Of a stretch of 45,975 nt of DNA, positions 1 to 9,332 are shown one piece after another. This DNA comes from an uncultured Pelagibacteraceae bacterium (GTDB lineage: Bacteria > Pseudomonadota > Alphaproteobacteria > Pelagibacterales > Pelagibacteraceae). Numbering within the stretch: position 1 is the stretch's first letter; each line of letters starts with the position of its first letter. The stretch covers positions 1 to 45,975 of the forward strand of contig CACGBZ010000009.1 of NCBI GenBank assembly GCA_902571425.1, read 5' to 3'. Under the pieces are notes generated by a model. That model saw nothing but the letters and a program-made list of their open reading frames with translations, searched no databases and was not told where the DNA came from. A program made the position numbers and the translations under genes.

Positions 1-1
1 A

Positions 2-256
2 GTAGTTACTGAGAAATCAACCAACCTGTCTGAACTAAATAAAATTGTATTTAAAGTTCCAGATGGTGCAAATAAGAAAAATTTAAAAAAGAATATTGAA
101 AAAATATTTAAAGTTAATGTGACTAAGATAAATATTATTAACAAACAAAATAGAACAAAAGTTACCAGAGGTAAAAAAGTAAAAGTATCTGGATATAAAA
201 AAGCAATAATTACTTTAAAAAAAGGTCAGAGTATCGATCTAACTACAGGAATTTAA
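2..256 (+). CDS. rplW: 50S ribosomal protein L23 (5' end outside window)
   Basis: The last 84 codons of L23 are readable in frame from base 2 to a TAA at 254-256. The protein binds 23S rRNA near the exit of the peptide tunnel, where trigger factor and SRP dock. The visible part begins with a TEKST segment and carries NKIVFKV, KVTRGKKVKVSGYKKA and a C-terminal LKKGQSIDL, all typical of bacterial L23. It lies directly upstream of rplB, the usual S10-operon order. The start codon and about 10-15 residues are outside the window. Confidence 0.93.
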   Translation, partial: VVTEKSTNLSELNKIVFKVPDGANKKNLKKNIEKIFKVNVTKINIINKQNRTKVTRGKKVKVSGYKKAIITLKKGQSIDLTTGI

Positions 257-259
257 TAA

Positions 260-1099
260 ATGGCATTAAAAACTTTTAAACCATATACAAAATCTACAAG
301 AGGTACCATTTTAGTTGATAGAACTGGCTTATGGAAAGGTAAACCATTCAAGACCTTAGTTTCTCCTAAAAATGCGATGAAAGGTAGAAATAATAACGGC
401 CATATTACTTCTATTAATAGAGCTGGTGGACATAAAAAAATGTACAGACATGTAGATTTTTATCGAAAAAAATTCGACATGGAAGCCAAAGTTGAAAGAA
501 TTGAATATGATCCTAATAGATCATGCTACATTATGTTGGTTAAATTTGAGGATAATACACATGCATACTTTTTAGCACCACAAAAAATTAAAGTTGGAGA
601 TAAAGTTGAGAGTGGTTCTAAAAAAGAAATTAAAGTAGGTAATTGTATGCCATTACAAGACATTCCAGTGGGTATCAATATACATAATGTTGAGATACAG
701 CCAGGCGGTGGTGGAAAAATCGCTAGAGCAGCTGGTTCATCTGTCACTATTAGTGGTTTAGATGGAAATTATAGTTTAATAAAATTAGCCTCAGGTGAAG
801 TGAGAAAAATAGATTCAAGAGCTTTAGCTACAATTGGAATTTTAAGTAATCCAGATCAAAAAAATATTAAAATTGGAAAAGCAGGTAGATCAAGATGGTT
901 GGGTAGAAGGCCTCATACCAGAGGTGTTGTTAAAAACCCAGTTGATCACCCACATGGAGGTGGTGAAGGAAAATCTGCTGGAGGAAGACATCCAGTTTCA
1001 CCTACAGGACAATCCGCTAAAGGTTTAAAAACCCGAGATAATAAGAGAACAGATAAATTTATAGTTAAGAGAAGAAATAAGAGGAAGGATACTAAGTAA
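260..1099 (+). CDS. rplB: 50S ribosomal protein L2
   Basis: L2 (279 aa, normal length) is needed for subunit association and the peptidyl-transferase centre. The C-terminal half carries the L2 signature around residues 215-245, with the [12 protein letters not shown] stretch that includes the histidine implicated in peptidyl transfer. The basic C-terminal tail ends [10 protein letters not shown]. The ATG lies 3 bases after the rplW stop. Its TAA overlaps the rpsS ATG by one base (TAATG), indicating translational coupling. Identification is secure. Confidence 0.98.
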   Translation: MALKTFKPYTKSTRGTILVDRTGLWKGKPFKTLVSPKNAMKGRNNNGHITSINRAGGHKKMYRHVDFYRKKFDMEAKVERIEYDPNRSCYIMLVKFEDNTHAYFLAPQKIKVGDKVESGSKKEIKVGNCMPLQDIPVGINIHNVEIQPGGGGKIARAAGSSVTISGLDGNYSLIKLASGEVRKIDSRALATIGILSNPDQKNIKIGKAGRSRWLGRRPHTRGVVKNPVDHPHGGGEGKSAGGRHPVSPTGQSAKGLKTRDNKRTDKFIVKRRNKRKDTK

Positions 1100-1395
1100 T
1101 GGCTAGAGCAGTTTGGAAAGGTCCGTTTGTAGAGGAAAGCTTGATGAAGAAAGTAGACAAGTATAAAGACGATCCAAAGAAAATTCCTATTAAAACTTGG
1201 TCAAGAAAATCTACAATTTTACCTGATTTTGTAGGAGTAAGTTTCCAAATTTATAATGGTAAAAAATTTATACCAATAACAGTTTCAGAAGATATGGTTG
1301 GACATAAATTAGGTGAGTTTGCGCCAACAAGAACGTTCTTTGGTCATACACCAGCTGATAAAAAAGCTAAACCAGCAACAGCAGAGAAGAAATAA
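1099..1395 (+). CDS. rpsS: 30S ribosomal protein S19
   Basis: S19 (98 aa) sits in the head of the small subunit in complex with S13. The N-terminus [18 protein letters not shown], the central [14 protein letters not shown] and the C-terminal [16 protein letters not shown] are all diagnostic. The tail [13 protein letters not shown] is a short lysine/alanine-rich extension. It starts on the one-base TAATG overlap with rplB and is followed after 2 bases by rplV. Confidence 0.98.
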   Translation: MARAVWKGPFVEESLMKKVDKYKDDPKKIPIKTWSRKSTILPDFVGVSFQIYNGKKFIPITVSEDMVGHKLGEFAPTRTFFGHTPADKKAKPATAEKK

Positions 1396-1397
1396 TT

Positions 1398-1796
1398 ATG
1401 GGTAAAAAAAAGAAAATTGATAAAACTAACGATAAAACAGTAAAGTCTGTTAACAACGGTATTAGATCAAGTGTTAGAAAGCTAAATCCAATACTAAAAA
1501 GCATTGTTGGCAAAAAAGTTGATGTTGCAATTAGAGATTTACAGTTTTCAGAAAAAAGAGTTACTAGAGATGTTAGAAAAACTATCAGTTCAGCTGTAGC
1601 TAATGCTGAAAACAATTTTCAATACGATATTGATAAATTAATAGTTAAAGAGGCTTATTGTGGAAAAAAAATAGTTATGAAAAGATTTAGACCAAGAGCT
1701 AAAGGAAGAGCGGCACCAATATTAAAACCTTGGTCAACTGTTACAATAATTTTATCAGAAACAAAACAAATGGAGAAGCATGGGGCAAAAAGTTAA
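1398..1796 (+). CDS. rplV: 50S ribosomal protein L22
   Basis: L22 (132 aa) lines the peptide exit tunnel. After a lysine-rich leader of about 20 residues come the L22 helix region with its SSAVANAENN stretch, then the beta-hairpin and C-terminal block with RFRPRAKGRAAPI and the TIILSE strand. The leader is longer than in the usual 110-aa protein. The 3' end overlaps the start of rpsC by 17 bases, as is common for this pair. Confidence 0.97.
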   Translation: MGKKKKIDKTNDKTVKSVNNGIRSSVRKLNPILKSIVGKKVDVAIRDLQFSEKRVTRDVRKTISSAVANAENNFQYDIDKLIVKEAYCGKKIVMKRFRPRAKGRAAPILKPWSTVTIILSETKQMEKHGAKS

Positions 1797-2460
1797 TCCT
1801 GTAGGTTTTAGATTAGGTGTCAACAGAGGATGGGACTCTGTATGGTATGCTAAGAAAAAAGATTTTGGAAATTACCTAATCGAAGATTTTAAAATTAGGG
1901 AATATATCAAGAAAAATGTAATCAACTCTGGAGTATCCAAGGTAATGATCGAAAGAACATCTAATAAATGTTATGTTACTATATATACTTCTAGGCCTGG
2001 ATTTGTTATTGGAAAAAAAGGAAGTGATATAGACAAAATTAAAAATAATCTTTCAAAATTCACAACAAATGAAGTTAATCTAAACATTAAAGAAGTTAAA
2101 AAACCTGAAACTAATTCTTATTTAGTAGCTGAAAACATAGCTCAGCAGCTTGTTAAAAGAATTTCTTATAGAAGAGCTATGAAAAGAGCAATGCAATCAT
2201 GTATTAGACTTGGAGCAAAAGGAATTAAAGTTTCTGTGAGTGGAAGACTTGGTGGAAATGAAATAGCTAGAACAGAGTGGTTAAGAGATGGAAGTATTCC
2301 ATCGCATACTTTAAGAGCGGATATAGATTATGCAGAGGCAGAGGCTCTTACAACTTATGGAATTATTGGTATTAAAGTTTGGATTTATAAAGGTGAAGTT
2401 TTTGCAAGAGAATTTAGCCAAGAGACAAACAAAGTAACACCAAAGGAAGGTAAACAATAA
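1780..2460 (+). CDS. rpsC: 30S ribosomal protein S3
   Basis: S3 (226 aa) forms part of the mRNA entry tunnel and helicase site. The start [16 protein letters not shown] is canonical. A KH RNA-binding domain follows with its GXXG loop in [13 protein letters not shown] (about residues 58-72). The C-terminal domain includes [13 protein letters not shown] and [25 protein letters not shown]. It overlaps rplV by 17 bases and shares a TAATG junction with rplP. Confidence 0.98.
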   Translation: MGQKVNPVGFRLGVNRGWDSVWYAKKKDFGNYLIEDFKIREYIKKNVINSGVSKVMIERTSNKCYVTIYTSRPGFVIGKKGSDIDKIKNNLSKFTTNEVNLNIKEVKKPETNSYLVAENIAQQLVKRISYRRAMKRAMQSCIRLGAKGIKVSVSGRLGGNEIARTEWLRDGSIPSHTLRADIDYAEAEALTTYGIIGIKVWIYKGEVFAREFSQETNKVTPKEGKQ

Positions 2461-2870
2461 TGCTTCAACCAGTAAGAACAAAGTGGAGAAAAGCACATAA
2501 AGGTAGAATTCATGGTAATGCTACTAGGGCAAGTACTATTAATTATGGTGCATACGCATTAAAAGCTTTGCAGCCTGAAAGAGTTACAGGTAAGCAGATT
2601 GAAGCTGCGAGAGTTGCTTTAACAAGACATATGAAAAGACAAGGAAGAGTTTGGACAAGAATATTTCCAAATATACCAGTTTCTAAAAAACCGATTGAGG
2701 TCAGAATGGGTAAAGGAAAGGGTTCACCTGAGTACTTTGCATGCAGAGTAAAACCAGGAAGAATATTATTTGAAGTTGATGGTGTTTCGGAACAAATTGC
2801 AAAAGAAGCTTTATACAAAGCATCAGCAAAATTACCTATTAAGACTAAAACTATTAAGAGATTTGCATAA
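2460..2870 (+). CDS. rplP: 50S ribosomal protein L16
   Basis: L16 (136 aa) organises the A-site tRNA region of the large subunit. It reads [16 protein letters not shown] at the N-terminus and carries the two L16 signatures: the arginine-rich [16 protein letters not shown] stretch and [20 protein letters not shown] (split by family convention). Length and sequence are ordinary. It is joined by TAATG overlaps to rpsC upstream and rpmC downstream. Confidence 0.98.
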   Translation: MLQPVRTKWRKAHKGRIHGNATRASTINYGAYALKALQPERVTGKQIEAARVALTRHMKRQGRVWTRIFPNIPVSKKPIEVRMGKGKGSPEYFACRVKPGRILFEVDGVSEQIAKEALYKASAKLPIKTKTIKRFA

Positions 2871-3061
2871 TGAAAAAAAAAGAAATTAAAAAATTATCAA
2901 AGGACGAAATTGTGAAGAATATTGATAAGCTTAAAAAAGACCTTTTTAATTTTAGATTTCAAAAATTGAATTCACAAGTAACAAACCCAGCTAAAATTGG
3001 GGAAACTAGAAAAACAATAGCAAGATTAAAAACAATTTTAAAAGGAAAAGCAAATGCCTAA
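2870..3061 (+). CDS. rpmC: 50S ribosomal protein L29
   Basis: L29 (63 aa) is a two-helix hairpin near the exit tunnel. The N-terminal [24 protein letters not shown] region and the C-terminal [13 protein letters not shown] helix match the family. It starts on the TAATG overlap with rplP and overlaps rpsQ by 8 bases, so these genes are read as one translationally coupled series. Confidence 0.96.
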   Translation: MKKKEIKKLSKDEIVKNIDKLKKDLFNFRFQKLNSQVTNPAKIGETRKTIARLKTILKGKANA

Positions 3062-3290
3062 AAAAATACTTACAGGTGTAGTTATAAGCGATAAACCAAA
3101 TAAAACAGTCACTGTTATGGTAGAACGTAAATACTCACACCCAGTTTTAAAAAAAGTAATAAAAGTTAGAAAAAACTACAATGCTCATGATGAAAACAAT
3201 AAGTACAAAACTGGTGACAAAGTTTCAATTATTGAGAGCAAACCCTTTTCTAAAAATAAAAAATTTCAAGTTATGGAGAGTGTAAAGTAA
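3054..3290 (+). CDS. rpsQ: 30S ribosomal protein S17
   Basis: S17 (78 aa) is an OB-fold primary binder of 16S rRNA. The start [19 protein letters not shown], the central [17 protein letters not shown] and the [18 protein letters not shown] block are typical of bacterial S17. The ATG lies inside the end of rpmC (8-base overlap), and the stop shares a base with the rplN start. Confidence 0.97.
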   Translation: MPKKILTGVVISDKPNKTVTVMVERKYSHPVLKKVIKVRKNYNAHDENNKYKTGDKVSIIESKPFSKNKKFQVMESVK

Positions 3291-3658
3291 TGATTGGTGT
3301 TCAAACAGAATTGCAAGTTGCTGACAATACTGGCGCAAAAAGAATTGAGTGCATTAAAGTTCTGGGTGGATCAAAAAGAAGGTATGCTAGTATTGGTGAT
3401 ACTATTGTAATTGCAGTTAAAGAAGCGATGCCTAAAGGAAAAGTTAAAAAAGGATCTGTCCATAAAGCTGTTGTTGTAAGGGTTAAAAAAGGAATTCACA
3501 GAAATGATGGTTCTAAAGTAAGATTTGATAATAACGCAGCTGTTTTAGTTGATGACAAAGGGGAGCCAGTAGGAACAAGAATTTTTGGTCCAGTTACAAG
3601 AGAATTAAGAAGCAGAGGTCAAATGAAAATTATTTCATTGGCGCCGGAGGTTTTATAA
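3290..3658 (+). CDS. rplN: 50S ribosomal protein L14
   Basis: L14 (122 aa, the standard length) sits at the intersubunit bridge near the GTPase-binding face and is also the target of the silencing factor Rsf[35 protein letters not shown] and the terminal [17 protein letters not shown] are highly diagnostic. TAATG junctions connect it to rpsQ and rplX. This is the first gene of the classical spc unit, but no promoter gap precedes it here. Confidence 0.98.
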   Translation: MIGVQTELQVADNTGAKRIECIKVLGGSKRRYASIGDTIVIAVKEAMPKGKVKKGSVHKAVVVRVKKGIHRNDGSKVRFDNNAAVLVDDKGEPVGTRIFGPVTRELRSRGQMKIISLAPEVL

Positions 3659-3903
3659 TGATTAAAAAAGGTTTGAAAGTAAGAGTTTTAACTGGAAAAG
3701 ATAAAAAAAAAGAAGGTGAAGTTATTGAAATTGATAGAGCTAACAACAGAGCAAAGGTTAAAGAAATAAACATGGTTAAAAAGCACGTTAAAACAACCAA
3801 AGAGAAAAAAGGCGGAATTTTTCCGAAAGAAAGTTTCATACATATTTCTAACTTAAAGCTAGTTGATGAAAAAGCTGCTAAGAAAAAAGAGGCTAAAAAA
3901 TAA
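3658..3903 (+). CDS. rplX: 50S ribosomal protein L24 (short form)
   Basis: L24 (81 aa) initiates large-subunit assembly. A KOW-type beta barrel is visible from residue 2, with [20 protein letters not shown], followed by the [18 protein letters not shown] loop and [10 protein letters not shown]. The family is usually about 100 residues long. Here the last strand region (normally a VGFK/VRFFK segment) is missing and replaced by a lysine/alanine tail. Placement between rplN and rplE confirms the identity. Confidence 0.96.
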   Translation: MIKKGLKVRVLTGKDKKKEGEVIEIDRANNRAKVKEINMVKKHVKTTKEKKGGIFPKESFIHISNLKLVDEKAAKKKEAKK

Positions 3904-4457
3904 TGATACCAAGATTAAAAGAAATATTTAACAAAGAAATTCAACCGGCATTGAAGGACCAGTTTGGTTTTAAAAATATTTATATGGCTCCAAGAATTGA
4001 GAAAGTTATTTTAAATATGGGTCTTGGTTTGGATGCTTCAGATTCAAAGATTTTAAAATCATGTGAAGAAGATATGGCTAAAATAACTGGACAAAAACCA
4101 GTAATAACAAAATTTAAAAAATCAGTTGCAAACTTTAAAACAAGAAAAGGATCAAACGCTGGTTTAAAAGTAACGTTAAGAAAAAATAGAATGTATGAAT
4201 TTTTAGATAGATTAGTGAATATTGCATTACCCAGAATTAAGGACTTTAGAGGCTTGTCATCAAAAGGCTTTGATAAATTTGGTAATTATACATTTGGCAT
4301 TAAAGAGCATATAATTTTTCCAGAAGTAAGCTTTGATAGAGCAGACAAAGTTAGAGGTTTAGATATAGTAATAGTCATTAAAGCAATAAGCAAAGAGCAT
4401 AGTTTTGCATTACTAGAAAAAATGAATTTTCCATTTATTAAAAAAGGAGATAATTAA
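3903..4457 (+). CDS. rplE: 50S ribosomal protein L5
   Basis: L5 (184 aa) binds 5S rRNA and contacts the P-site tRNA. Recognisable blocks are ALKDQFGFKNIYMAPRIEKVILNMG (N-terminal), the ITGQKPVITKFKKSVANFK stretch and, near the C-terminus, GNYTFGIKEHIIFPEV. It starts at the TAATG overlap with rplX and ends 2 bases before rpsN. Length is normal. Confidence 0.98.
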   Translation: MIPRLKEIFNKEIQPALKDQFGFKNIYMAPRIEKVILNMGLGLDASDSKILKSCEEDMAKITGQKPVITKFKKSVANFKTRKGSNAGLKVTLRKNRMYEFLDRLVNIALPRIKDFRGLSSKGFDKFGNYTFGIKEHIIFPEVSFDRADKVRGLDIVIVIKAISKEHSFALLEKMNFPFIKKGDN

Positions 4458-4459
4458 AC

Positions 4460-4765
4460 ATGGCAAAGTTAAGCGCTGTAAATAAAAATAAAAAAAGAAT
4501 TAAGCTTTCAGATAGGCTTTATAAGAAAAGACAAGCATTAAAGAAGATTGTAATGGACAAAAAGATTCCATTAGAAGAAAGATTTAAAGCTCAACAAAAA
4601 TTATCAAAACTGCCAAGAAACTCGGCTAAAACAAGAGTTATGAACAGATGTGAGATTACTGGAAGACCTCATGGTGTTTATAGAAAATTAAAGATTTCAA
4701 GAATTGCATTAAGACAATTAGGATTACAAGGAAAGATACCTGGCTTAGTTAAGTCTAGCTGGTAG
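4460..4765 (+). CDS. rpsN: 30S ribosomal protein S14 (zinc-free long form)
   Basis: S14 (101 aa) belongs to the long form that lacks the zinc-binding CXXC pairs of the 61-aa version. Only one cysteine is present, in the conserved NRCEITGRPHGVYRKLK block, and the C-terminus GLQGKIPGLVKSSW is canonical. It lies between rplE and rpsH. The zinc-free form is standard in proteobacteria. Confidence 0.98.
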   Translation: MAKLSAVNKNKKRIKLSDRLYKKRQALKKIVMDKKIPLEERFKAQQKLSKLPRNSAKTRVMNRCEITGRPHGVYRKLKISRIALRQLGLQGKIPGLVKSSW

Positions 4766-4776
4766 AAAGGAAAATT

Positions 4777-5172
4777 ATGAGTTTAAGTGACCCAATAGGA
4801 GATATGATTGCAAGAGTGAAGAACGCTCAAGCTAGAAATCATAAAAAAGTAGAATTACCTTCATCTAATTTTAAAACAAAAATTGCAGATATACTTAAAA
4901 ATGAAGGTTTTATAAAAGATTTTAAAGTAAGTTCTGAAGAAAAGAAACCAATGTTATCATTAGAACTTAAGTATCATTCTGGTAATCCAGTAATTAGTGC
5001 TTTTGAAAGAGTATCAAAACCTGGGAGAAGGATTTTTTCATCTGCCGATAGCTTACCTAAAATAAATAATGGTTTAGGAATTGCTATTGTTTCAACTCCA
5101 AAAGGAGTAATGACTGATATAGATGCTAGAAAACAAAAAGTTGGTGGCGAAATAATTTGTAAGGTATTTTAA
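4777..5172 (+). CDS. rpsH: 30S ribosomal protein S8
   Basis: S8 (131 aa) is a primary 16S rRNA binder and, in enterobacteria, the autogenous repressor of the spc operon. Motifs are DPIGDMIARVKNAQ at the N-terminus and the C-terminal STPKGVMTDIDARKQKVGGEI. An AAAGGA Shine-Dalgarno sequence lies at about 4766-4771, one of the clearer ones in this run and in the 11-base gap after rpsN. It shares a TAATG junction with rplF. Confidence 0.98.
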   Translation: MSLSDPIGDMIARVKNAQARNHKKVELPSSNFKTKIADILKNEGFIKDFKVSSEEKKPMLSLELKYHSGNPVISAFERVSKPGRRIFSSADSLPKINNGLGIAIVSTPKGVMTDIDARKQKVGGEIICKVF

Positions 5173-5711
5173 TGTCTAAAATAGGTAAAATAAACATTTC
5201 GATCCCAGAAAAAGTAAAAGTTGCTTTAGCTGGTAATATTATAAATATTGAAGGACCCTTAGGTAAAAAATCAATCAATGTTGATTTAGATATGTTTAAT
5301 TTAGACATAATTGAAGGAAAAGAAATTTCAATTAAACCAAAAAAAGTTGATCAAAACTCAAAAAGACTTTGGGGCATGAATAGAAGTTTAATCAATAATG
5401 CTGTTATTGGATCTAGCACAGGTTATGAAAAAACTCTAGAATTAGTAGGCGTTGGTTATAGAGCTGCATTAAAAGGAAATCAGTTAAATTTACAATTGGG
5501 TTATAGTCACGACATCAATTTTGACATACCAGAAGGCATTAAAATTGCTGTTGAAAAACAAACAACATTAAAAATCACTGGCTCTGATAAGCAGTTGGTT
5601 GGTGAAGTTGTATCTAAAATTAAAACATTAAGAAAAATCGAACCTTATAAAGGCAAAGGTGTTAGAGAAAAAGGTCAATATGTCCTCAAAAAAGAAGGAA
5701 AGAAAAAGTAA
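5172..5711 (+). CDS. rplF: 50S ribosomal protein L6
   Basis: L6 (179 aa) supports the sarcin-ricin region and factor binding. Two homologous domains are visible, with the end of the first at [15 protein letters not shown] and the second containing [25 protein letters not shown]. The C-terminal signature [22 protein letters not shown] is complete. TAATG junctions occur on both sides (rpsH and rplR). Confidence 0.98.
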   Translation: MSKIGKINISIPEKVKVALAGNIINIEGPLGKKSINVDLDMFNLDIIEGKEISIKPKKVDQNSKRLWGMNRSLINNAVIGSSTGYEKTLELVGVGYRAALKGNQLNLQLGYSHDINFDIPEGIKIAVEKQTTLKITGSDKQLVGEVVSKIKTLRKIEPYKGKGVREKGQYVLKKEGKKK

Positions 5712-6067
5712 TGAAACTAAACACTAGTATCAGAAAAAGATTTAGAGTTAGCAACAAAGTTAAAAAAGTTGCCTCAAAAGATAGATTTAGATTAAGTATT
5801 TCCAGATCATCAAAAAATATTTCAGCTCAAATAATTGACGATACAAAAAATGTAACCTTGTTATCAGCTTCATCTGTAGAAAAAGATCTTAGATCAGCAG
5901 ACAAAGTTAATAAAACTGAACTATCTAAATTGGTTGCTCAAAAATTAGCTAAAAAAGCTCAAGAGAAAAAAATTACTAAAATATACTTTGATAGAGGATC
6001 TTACAAATATCATGGTAGAATTAAAGTTTTTGCAGAAACTTTGAGAGAAAACGGAATGGAATTTTAA
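5711..6067 (+). CDS. rplR: 50S ribosomal protein L18
   Basis: L18 (118 aa) binds 5S rRNA together with L5. A basic N-terminus ([17 protein letters not shown]) is followed by [20 protein letters not shown] and the C-terminal motif [28 protein letters not shown] (split by convention), all typical of the family. It starts on the TAATG overlap with rplF and ends 2 bases before rpsE. Confidence 0.98.
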   Translation: MKLNTSIRKRFRVSNKVKKVASKDRFRLSISRSSKNISAQIIDDTKNVTLLSASSVEKDLRSADKVNKTELSKLVAQKLAKKAQEKKITKIYFDRGSYKYHGRIKVFAETLRENGMEF

Positions 6068-6069
6068 TT

Positions 6070-6585
6070 ATGGAAAATTTAAAAGATAAAAAAACTGACG
6101 ATATATTAGAAAAATTAGTTCATATAAATCGTATTACTAAAGTTGTTAAGGGTGGAAGAAGATTTGGATTTTCAGCGCTCGTAGTTGTTGGAAATCAAGC
6201 AGGTAAAATCGGTATAGCTCATGCAAAAGCTAAACAAGTGCCTGATGCTATTAAAAAAGCAAATGAGATGGCAAGAAGAAAACTTACACATATACCTTTA
6301 AGAGAAGGCAGAACTATACATCATGACGTTAAGGCAAAAGATGGTTCAGGCAGAATAGTGTTAAGAGCTGCTTCTAAGGGAACAGGCATTATTGCAGGCG
6401 GTCCTGTTAGGGCTGTATGTGAAGTTTTAGGAGTAAAAGATATTGTTGCAAAATCTATGGGAACTTCTAATGCACATAATGTTATTAGAGCTACAATGAA
6501 AGCATTGATGAAACAAAGTTCACCTAAACAAATATCAGCAATAAGAAATAAAAAAATTTCTGAAATAATTGAAAAAAGAGGATAA
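6070..6585 (+). CDS. rpsE: 30S ribosomal protein S5
   Basis: S5 (171 aa) takes part in decoding fidelity and mRNA unwinding. The double-stranded RNA-binding-like N-terminal domain carries [20 protein letters not shown]. The C-terminal domain carries the [20 protein letters not shown] block and [14 protein letters not shown]. The stop overlaps the rplO start (TAATG at 6583-6587), so the rpmD (L30) gene that normally follows rpsE is not here. Confidence 0.98.
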   Translation: MENLKDKKTDDILEKLVHINRITKVVKGGRRFGFSALVVVGNQAGKIGIAHAKAKQVPDAIKKANEMARRKLTHIPLREGRTIHHDVKAKDGSGRIVLRAASKGTGIIAGGPVRAVCEVLGVKDIVAKSMGTSNAHNVIRATMKALMKQSSPKQISAIRNKKISEIIEKRG

Positions 6586-7037
6586 TGATAACTTTAAATA
6601 ATAGAGAAAAAATCAATAAATCTAAAATAAGAGTTGGAAGAGGAATTGGTTCAGGCAAAGGAAAAACATCAGGAAGAGGAGTTAAAGGTCAAAAATCTAG
6701 ATCTGGTGTAGCCATAAAAAGTTTTGAAGGAGGTCAAATGCCATTATACAGAAGACTTCCAAAAAGAGGTTTTAACCCAATATCAAAAGAGAGTGTTGCA
6801 ATTTTAAATCTAGATAAAATTCAATCTTACATAGATAAAAAAAATATTAATCCAAATGAAGTATTAAACTCAGAACTATTAAAAAAACTTAAATTAATAA
6901 ATAAAAACTCAAAAAAATTAAAAATTTTAGGTTCTGGTGAAGTAAAAGATAAAATTAATATTGAAGCTGACCTAGCCTCTAAATCAGCAATAGAAAAACT
7001 AGAAAAAATTGGTGGATCTATTCAATTAAAAAAATAG
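6585..7037 (+). CDS. rplO: 50S ribosomal protein L15
   Basis: L15 (150 aa) has the glycine/arginine-rich N-terminal arm ([17 protein letters not shown] and KGQKSRSGV), [15 protein letters not shown], and a globular C-terminal domain ending in [15 protein letters not shown]. It directly follows rpsE with a one-base overlap and precedes secY by 9 bases, the usual spc order apart from the missing rpmD. Confidence 0.98.
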   Translation: MITLNNREKINKSKIRVGRGIGSGKGKTSGRGVKGQKSRSGVAIKSFEGGQMPLYRRLPKRGFNPISKESVAILNLDKIQSYIDKKNINPNEVLNSELLKKLKLINKNSKKLKILGSGEVKDKINIEADLASKSAIEKLEKIGGSIQLKK

Positions 7038-7046
7038 TTTGTTTAT

Positions 7047-8327
7047 ATGAGTGCATCATCATCAACAAATGATTTAAGAAATAGAATTATATTTACTATT
7101 TTAATTTTAGCCGTTTATAGATTTGGAACTTTTGTACCTTTACCAGGTATAGACCCAGAACAATTGAAAATAATGATGGAAGGCAATCAAAAAGGATTAT
7201 TAGGCATGTTTAATGTTTTTGCAGGAGGTGCAGTTAGTAGAATGGCAATATTTGCTCTAGGTATAATGCCTTACATTTCTTCAGCAATTATAGTTCAACT
7301 TTTGACTGGGGTTTCTGACTATTTTAAAAATCTAAAAGCTCAAGGTGAGACAGGCAGAGCTAAAATTACTCAAATTACTAGATATGGAACAGTATTACTA
7401 GCAACAGTGCAAGGATATGGTTTATCCGTTGGCTTAGAGTCATCGGCTGACTTAGTAATTAATCCAGGTGCTTTTTTTAAAATAACTACTGTTACAACCA
7501 TTGTTGCTGGAACAATATTTTTAATGTGGTTGGGAGAACAAATCACTCAAAGAGGTATTGGTAACGGTATATCGTTAATAATTTTTGCTGGTATTGTAGC
7601 AGAAATACCAAGAGCTTTGGTTACAACTTTTGAATTAGGTAGAACGGGTGCGGTTTCAACATTTATGATCCTAGCTATATTTGTTCTATTAATAGTTACA
7701 ATTCTTTTTGTAGTTTTTATGGAAAGAGCATTAAGAAAAATTATAATTAATTACCCTAAAAGACAAATGGGTAACAAAATGTATGGAGGAGAGTCATCAC
7801 ATTTACCTTTAAAAATAAATCAGGCTGGAGTAATTCCTGCAATTTTTGCTTCAGCACTTCTATTACTACCAGTAACATTCTCAAATTTTTCATTTTCTAA
7901 CAATGAAACATTTTTAAATTTGAGCTCTTACTTTACTCAGGGGCAACCTCTTTATATGTTGCTGTATGCATCAGGAATTATATTTTTCACTTTTTTTTAT
8001 ACTTCTATAACATTCAATCCAACGGAAACAGCCGAGAATCTTAGAAAGTACGGAGGATTTGTACCAGGAATTAGACCAGGTGAAAGTACTGCTTTGTATA
8101 TTGAAAATATTTCAATAAAATTAACTACGATTGGTGCTCTATATTTAACTCTAGTTTGTTTGATGCCAGAATTTTTAATCGCAAATTATCCAATACCTTT
8201 TTATTTAGGTGGTGCATCTATATTAATTGTTGTCGTAGTAGCTATCGATACAGTAACGCAAATACAAACAAGATTAATGAGTTCACAATACGAACAACTG
8301 ATAAAAAAAACAAAATTTGGTAAGTAA
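7047..8327 (+). CDS. secY: Preprotein translocase subunit SecY
   Basis: SecY (426 aa) is the channel of the Sec translocon, using SecA or the ribosome to move proteins through or into the inner membrane. About ten hydrophobic segments are visible. Signatures include RFGTFVPLPGIDPEQL (TM1), GIMPYISSAIIVQLLTG (TM2 and plug region), GIGNGISLIIFAGIVA and FVPGIRPGESTALYI. It is slightly shorter than E. coli SecY (443 aa). Only 9 bases separate it from rplO and no Shine-Dalgarno is obvious. adk follows immediately after its stop. Confidence 0.98.
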   Translation: MSASSSTNDLRNRIIFTILILAVYRFGTFVPLPGIDPEQLKIMMEGNQKGLLGMFNVFAGGAVSRMAIFALGIMPYISSAIIVQLLTGVSDYFKNLKAQGETGRAKITQITRYGTVLLATVQGYGLSVGLESSADLVINPGAFFKITTVTTIVAGTIFLMWLGEQITQRGIGNGISLIIFAGIVAEIPRALVTTFELGRTGAVSTFMILAIFVLLIVTILFVVFMERALRKIIINYPKRQMGNKMYGGESSHLPLKINQAGVIPAIFASALLLLPVTFSNFSFSNNETFLNLSSYFTQGQPLYMLLYASGIIFFTFFYTSITFNPTETAENLRKYGGFVPGIRPGESTALYIENISIKLTTIGALYLTLVCLMPEFLIANYPIPFYLGGASILIVVVVAIDTVTQIQTRLMSSQYEQLIKKTKFGK

Positions 8328-8891
8328 GTGAATATAATTTTATTTGGACCTCCTGGTGCTGGAAAAGGTACTCAGTCCAAATATCTTGTAAAGAAATTAA
8401 ATGCTTTTCAAATTTCAACTGGTGATCTTTTAAGAAAGGAAATCAAAAAAAATTCAGATATTGGTAAAGAAATAACCAATGACATGAAGAATGGAAAATT
8501 TATAAGTGACAATATTGTTAATAAACTTATAGAAAATTTAATATCTGATCCTCAAAAAAAAAATAAATTAATCTTTGACGGATATCCTCGATCATTAAGT
8601 CAGGCTAAAAATTTAGAAATGTTATTAAAAAATTCAAATCAGAACATAGATTTAGTTTTATTTCTTAACGTAGATAAAGAAACAATTCTTAAAAGGCTTG
8701 AGAAGAGAAAAATCATAGAAAATAGGTCTGATGATGATACTCATACGATAGTTTCAAGGTATGAGAAATACATGGAAACGACCCAACCAGTTCTAAATTT
8801 CTACTCTGTGAATCCAAATTTTAAAGAGATTGATGGAAGCTTAGAAATTGAAGAAATAACAAGGAAAATAGACGCTTTTATCAATGTATAA
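8328..8891 (+). CDS. adk: Adenylate kinase, short-LID form
   Basis: Adenylate kinase converts ATP + AMP to 2 ADP and balances adenylate pools. The P-loop GPPGAGKG is at residues 7-14, followed by STGDLLR (AMP site) and FDGYPRSLSQA. The protein has 187 aa and moves from RLEKRK straight to NRSDDD, so it has the short LID without the roughly 27-residue insert and without zinc cysteines. The GTG start directly follows the secY stop and fits the conserved N-terminus. The secY-adk-rpsM order is typical of alphaproteobacteria. Confidence 0.97.
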   Translation: MNIILFGPPGAGKGTQSKYLVKKLNAFQISTGDLLRKEIKKNSDIGKEITNDMKNGKFISDNIVNKLIENLISDPQKKNKLIFDGYPRSLSQAKNLEMLLKNSNQNIDLVLFLNVDKETILKRLEKRKIIENRSDDDTHTIVSRYEKYMETTQPVLNFYSVNPNFKEIDGSLEIEEITRKIDAFINV

Positions 8892-8895
8892 GACG

Positions 8896-8923
8896 TTGAC
8901 TTTGATTAATCTTCTTATATAAA
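8896..8923 (+). promoter_or_regulatory. Sigma70-type promoter before rpsM (alpha operon)
   Basis: TTGACT at 8896-8901 and TATAAA at 8918-8923 are separated by 16 bases, close to the sigma70 consensus, in the 55-base gap between adk and rpsM. Initiation would fall near 8930, giving a leader of about 17 bases without a clear Shine-Dalgarno. It is the only strong promoter seen in the 12-kb ribosomal run and would let the rpsM-rpsK-rpoA-rplQ genes be expressed separately. The assignment is inferred from sequence match only. Confidence 0.6.
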
Positions 8924-8946
8924 AGGCACAATTTATCACAAAAATT

Positions 8947-9330
8947 ATGGCTCGTATCGCAGGTATAAACATTCCACAGAATAAACTTGTTCATATAGGC
9001 TTAACTTATATTTATGGAATAGGTGATAAATTCTCTCAACAAATTTGTTCATCTTTAGAAATTCCAAGAGCTAAAAGAGTAAATGAATTAACAGATGAAG
9101 AGATTTTAAGAATTAGAGAATACATCGATCAAAACTTTAAAGTAGAAGGTGATTTAAGGAGAGATTATTCATTAAGTATTAAAAGATTAATTGATCTAGC
9201 CTGTTACAGAGGAACAAGACATAGAAAAAAATTACCCGTTAGAGGTCAAAGAACCAGATGTAATGCAAGGACAAGAAAAGGAAAAGCAATCGCTATTGCT
9301 GGAAAAAAATTAACACCAACTAAAAAATAG
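8947..9330 (+). CDS. rpsM: 30S ribosomal protein S13
   Basis: S13 (127 aa) bridges to the large subunit and contacts P-site t[29 protein letters not shown] (start, helix-two-turn-helix) and the C-terminal [29 protein letters not shown] region are canonical. It is the first gene behind the internal promoter at 8896-8923 and is followed after 2 bases by rpsK. Confidence 0.98.
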   Translation: MARIAGINIPQNKLVHIGLTYIYGIGDKFSQQICSSLEIPRAKRVNELTDEEILRIREYIDQNFKVEGDLRRDYSLSIKRLIDLACYRGTRHRKKLPVRGQRTRCNARTRKGKAIAIAGKKLTPTKK

Positions 9331-9332
9331 AT

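Noticed and set aside
526..747. Antisense open frame inside rplB, and similar minus-strand frames across the ribosomal run
   Set aside because: They mirror conserved genes, have no recognisable domains or start signals, and vanish as expected for AT-rich shadow frames.
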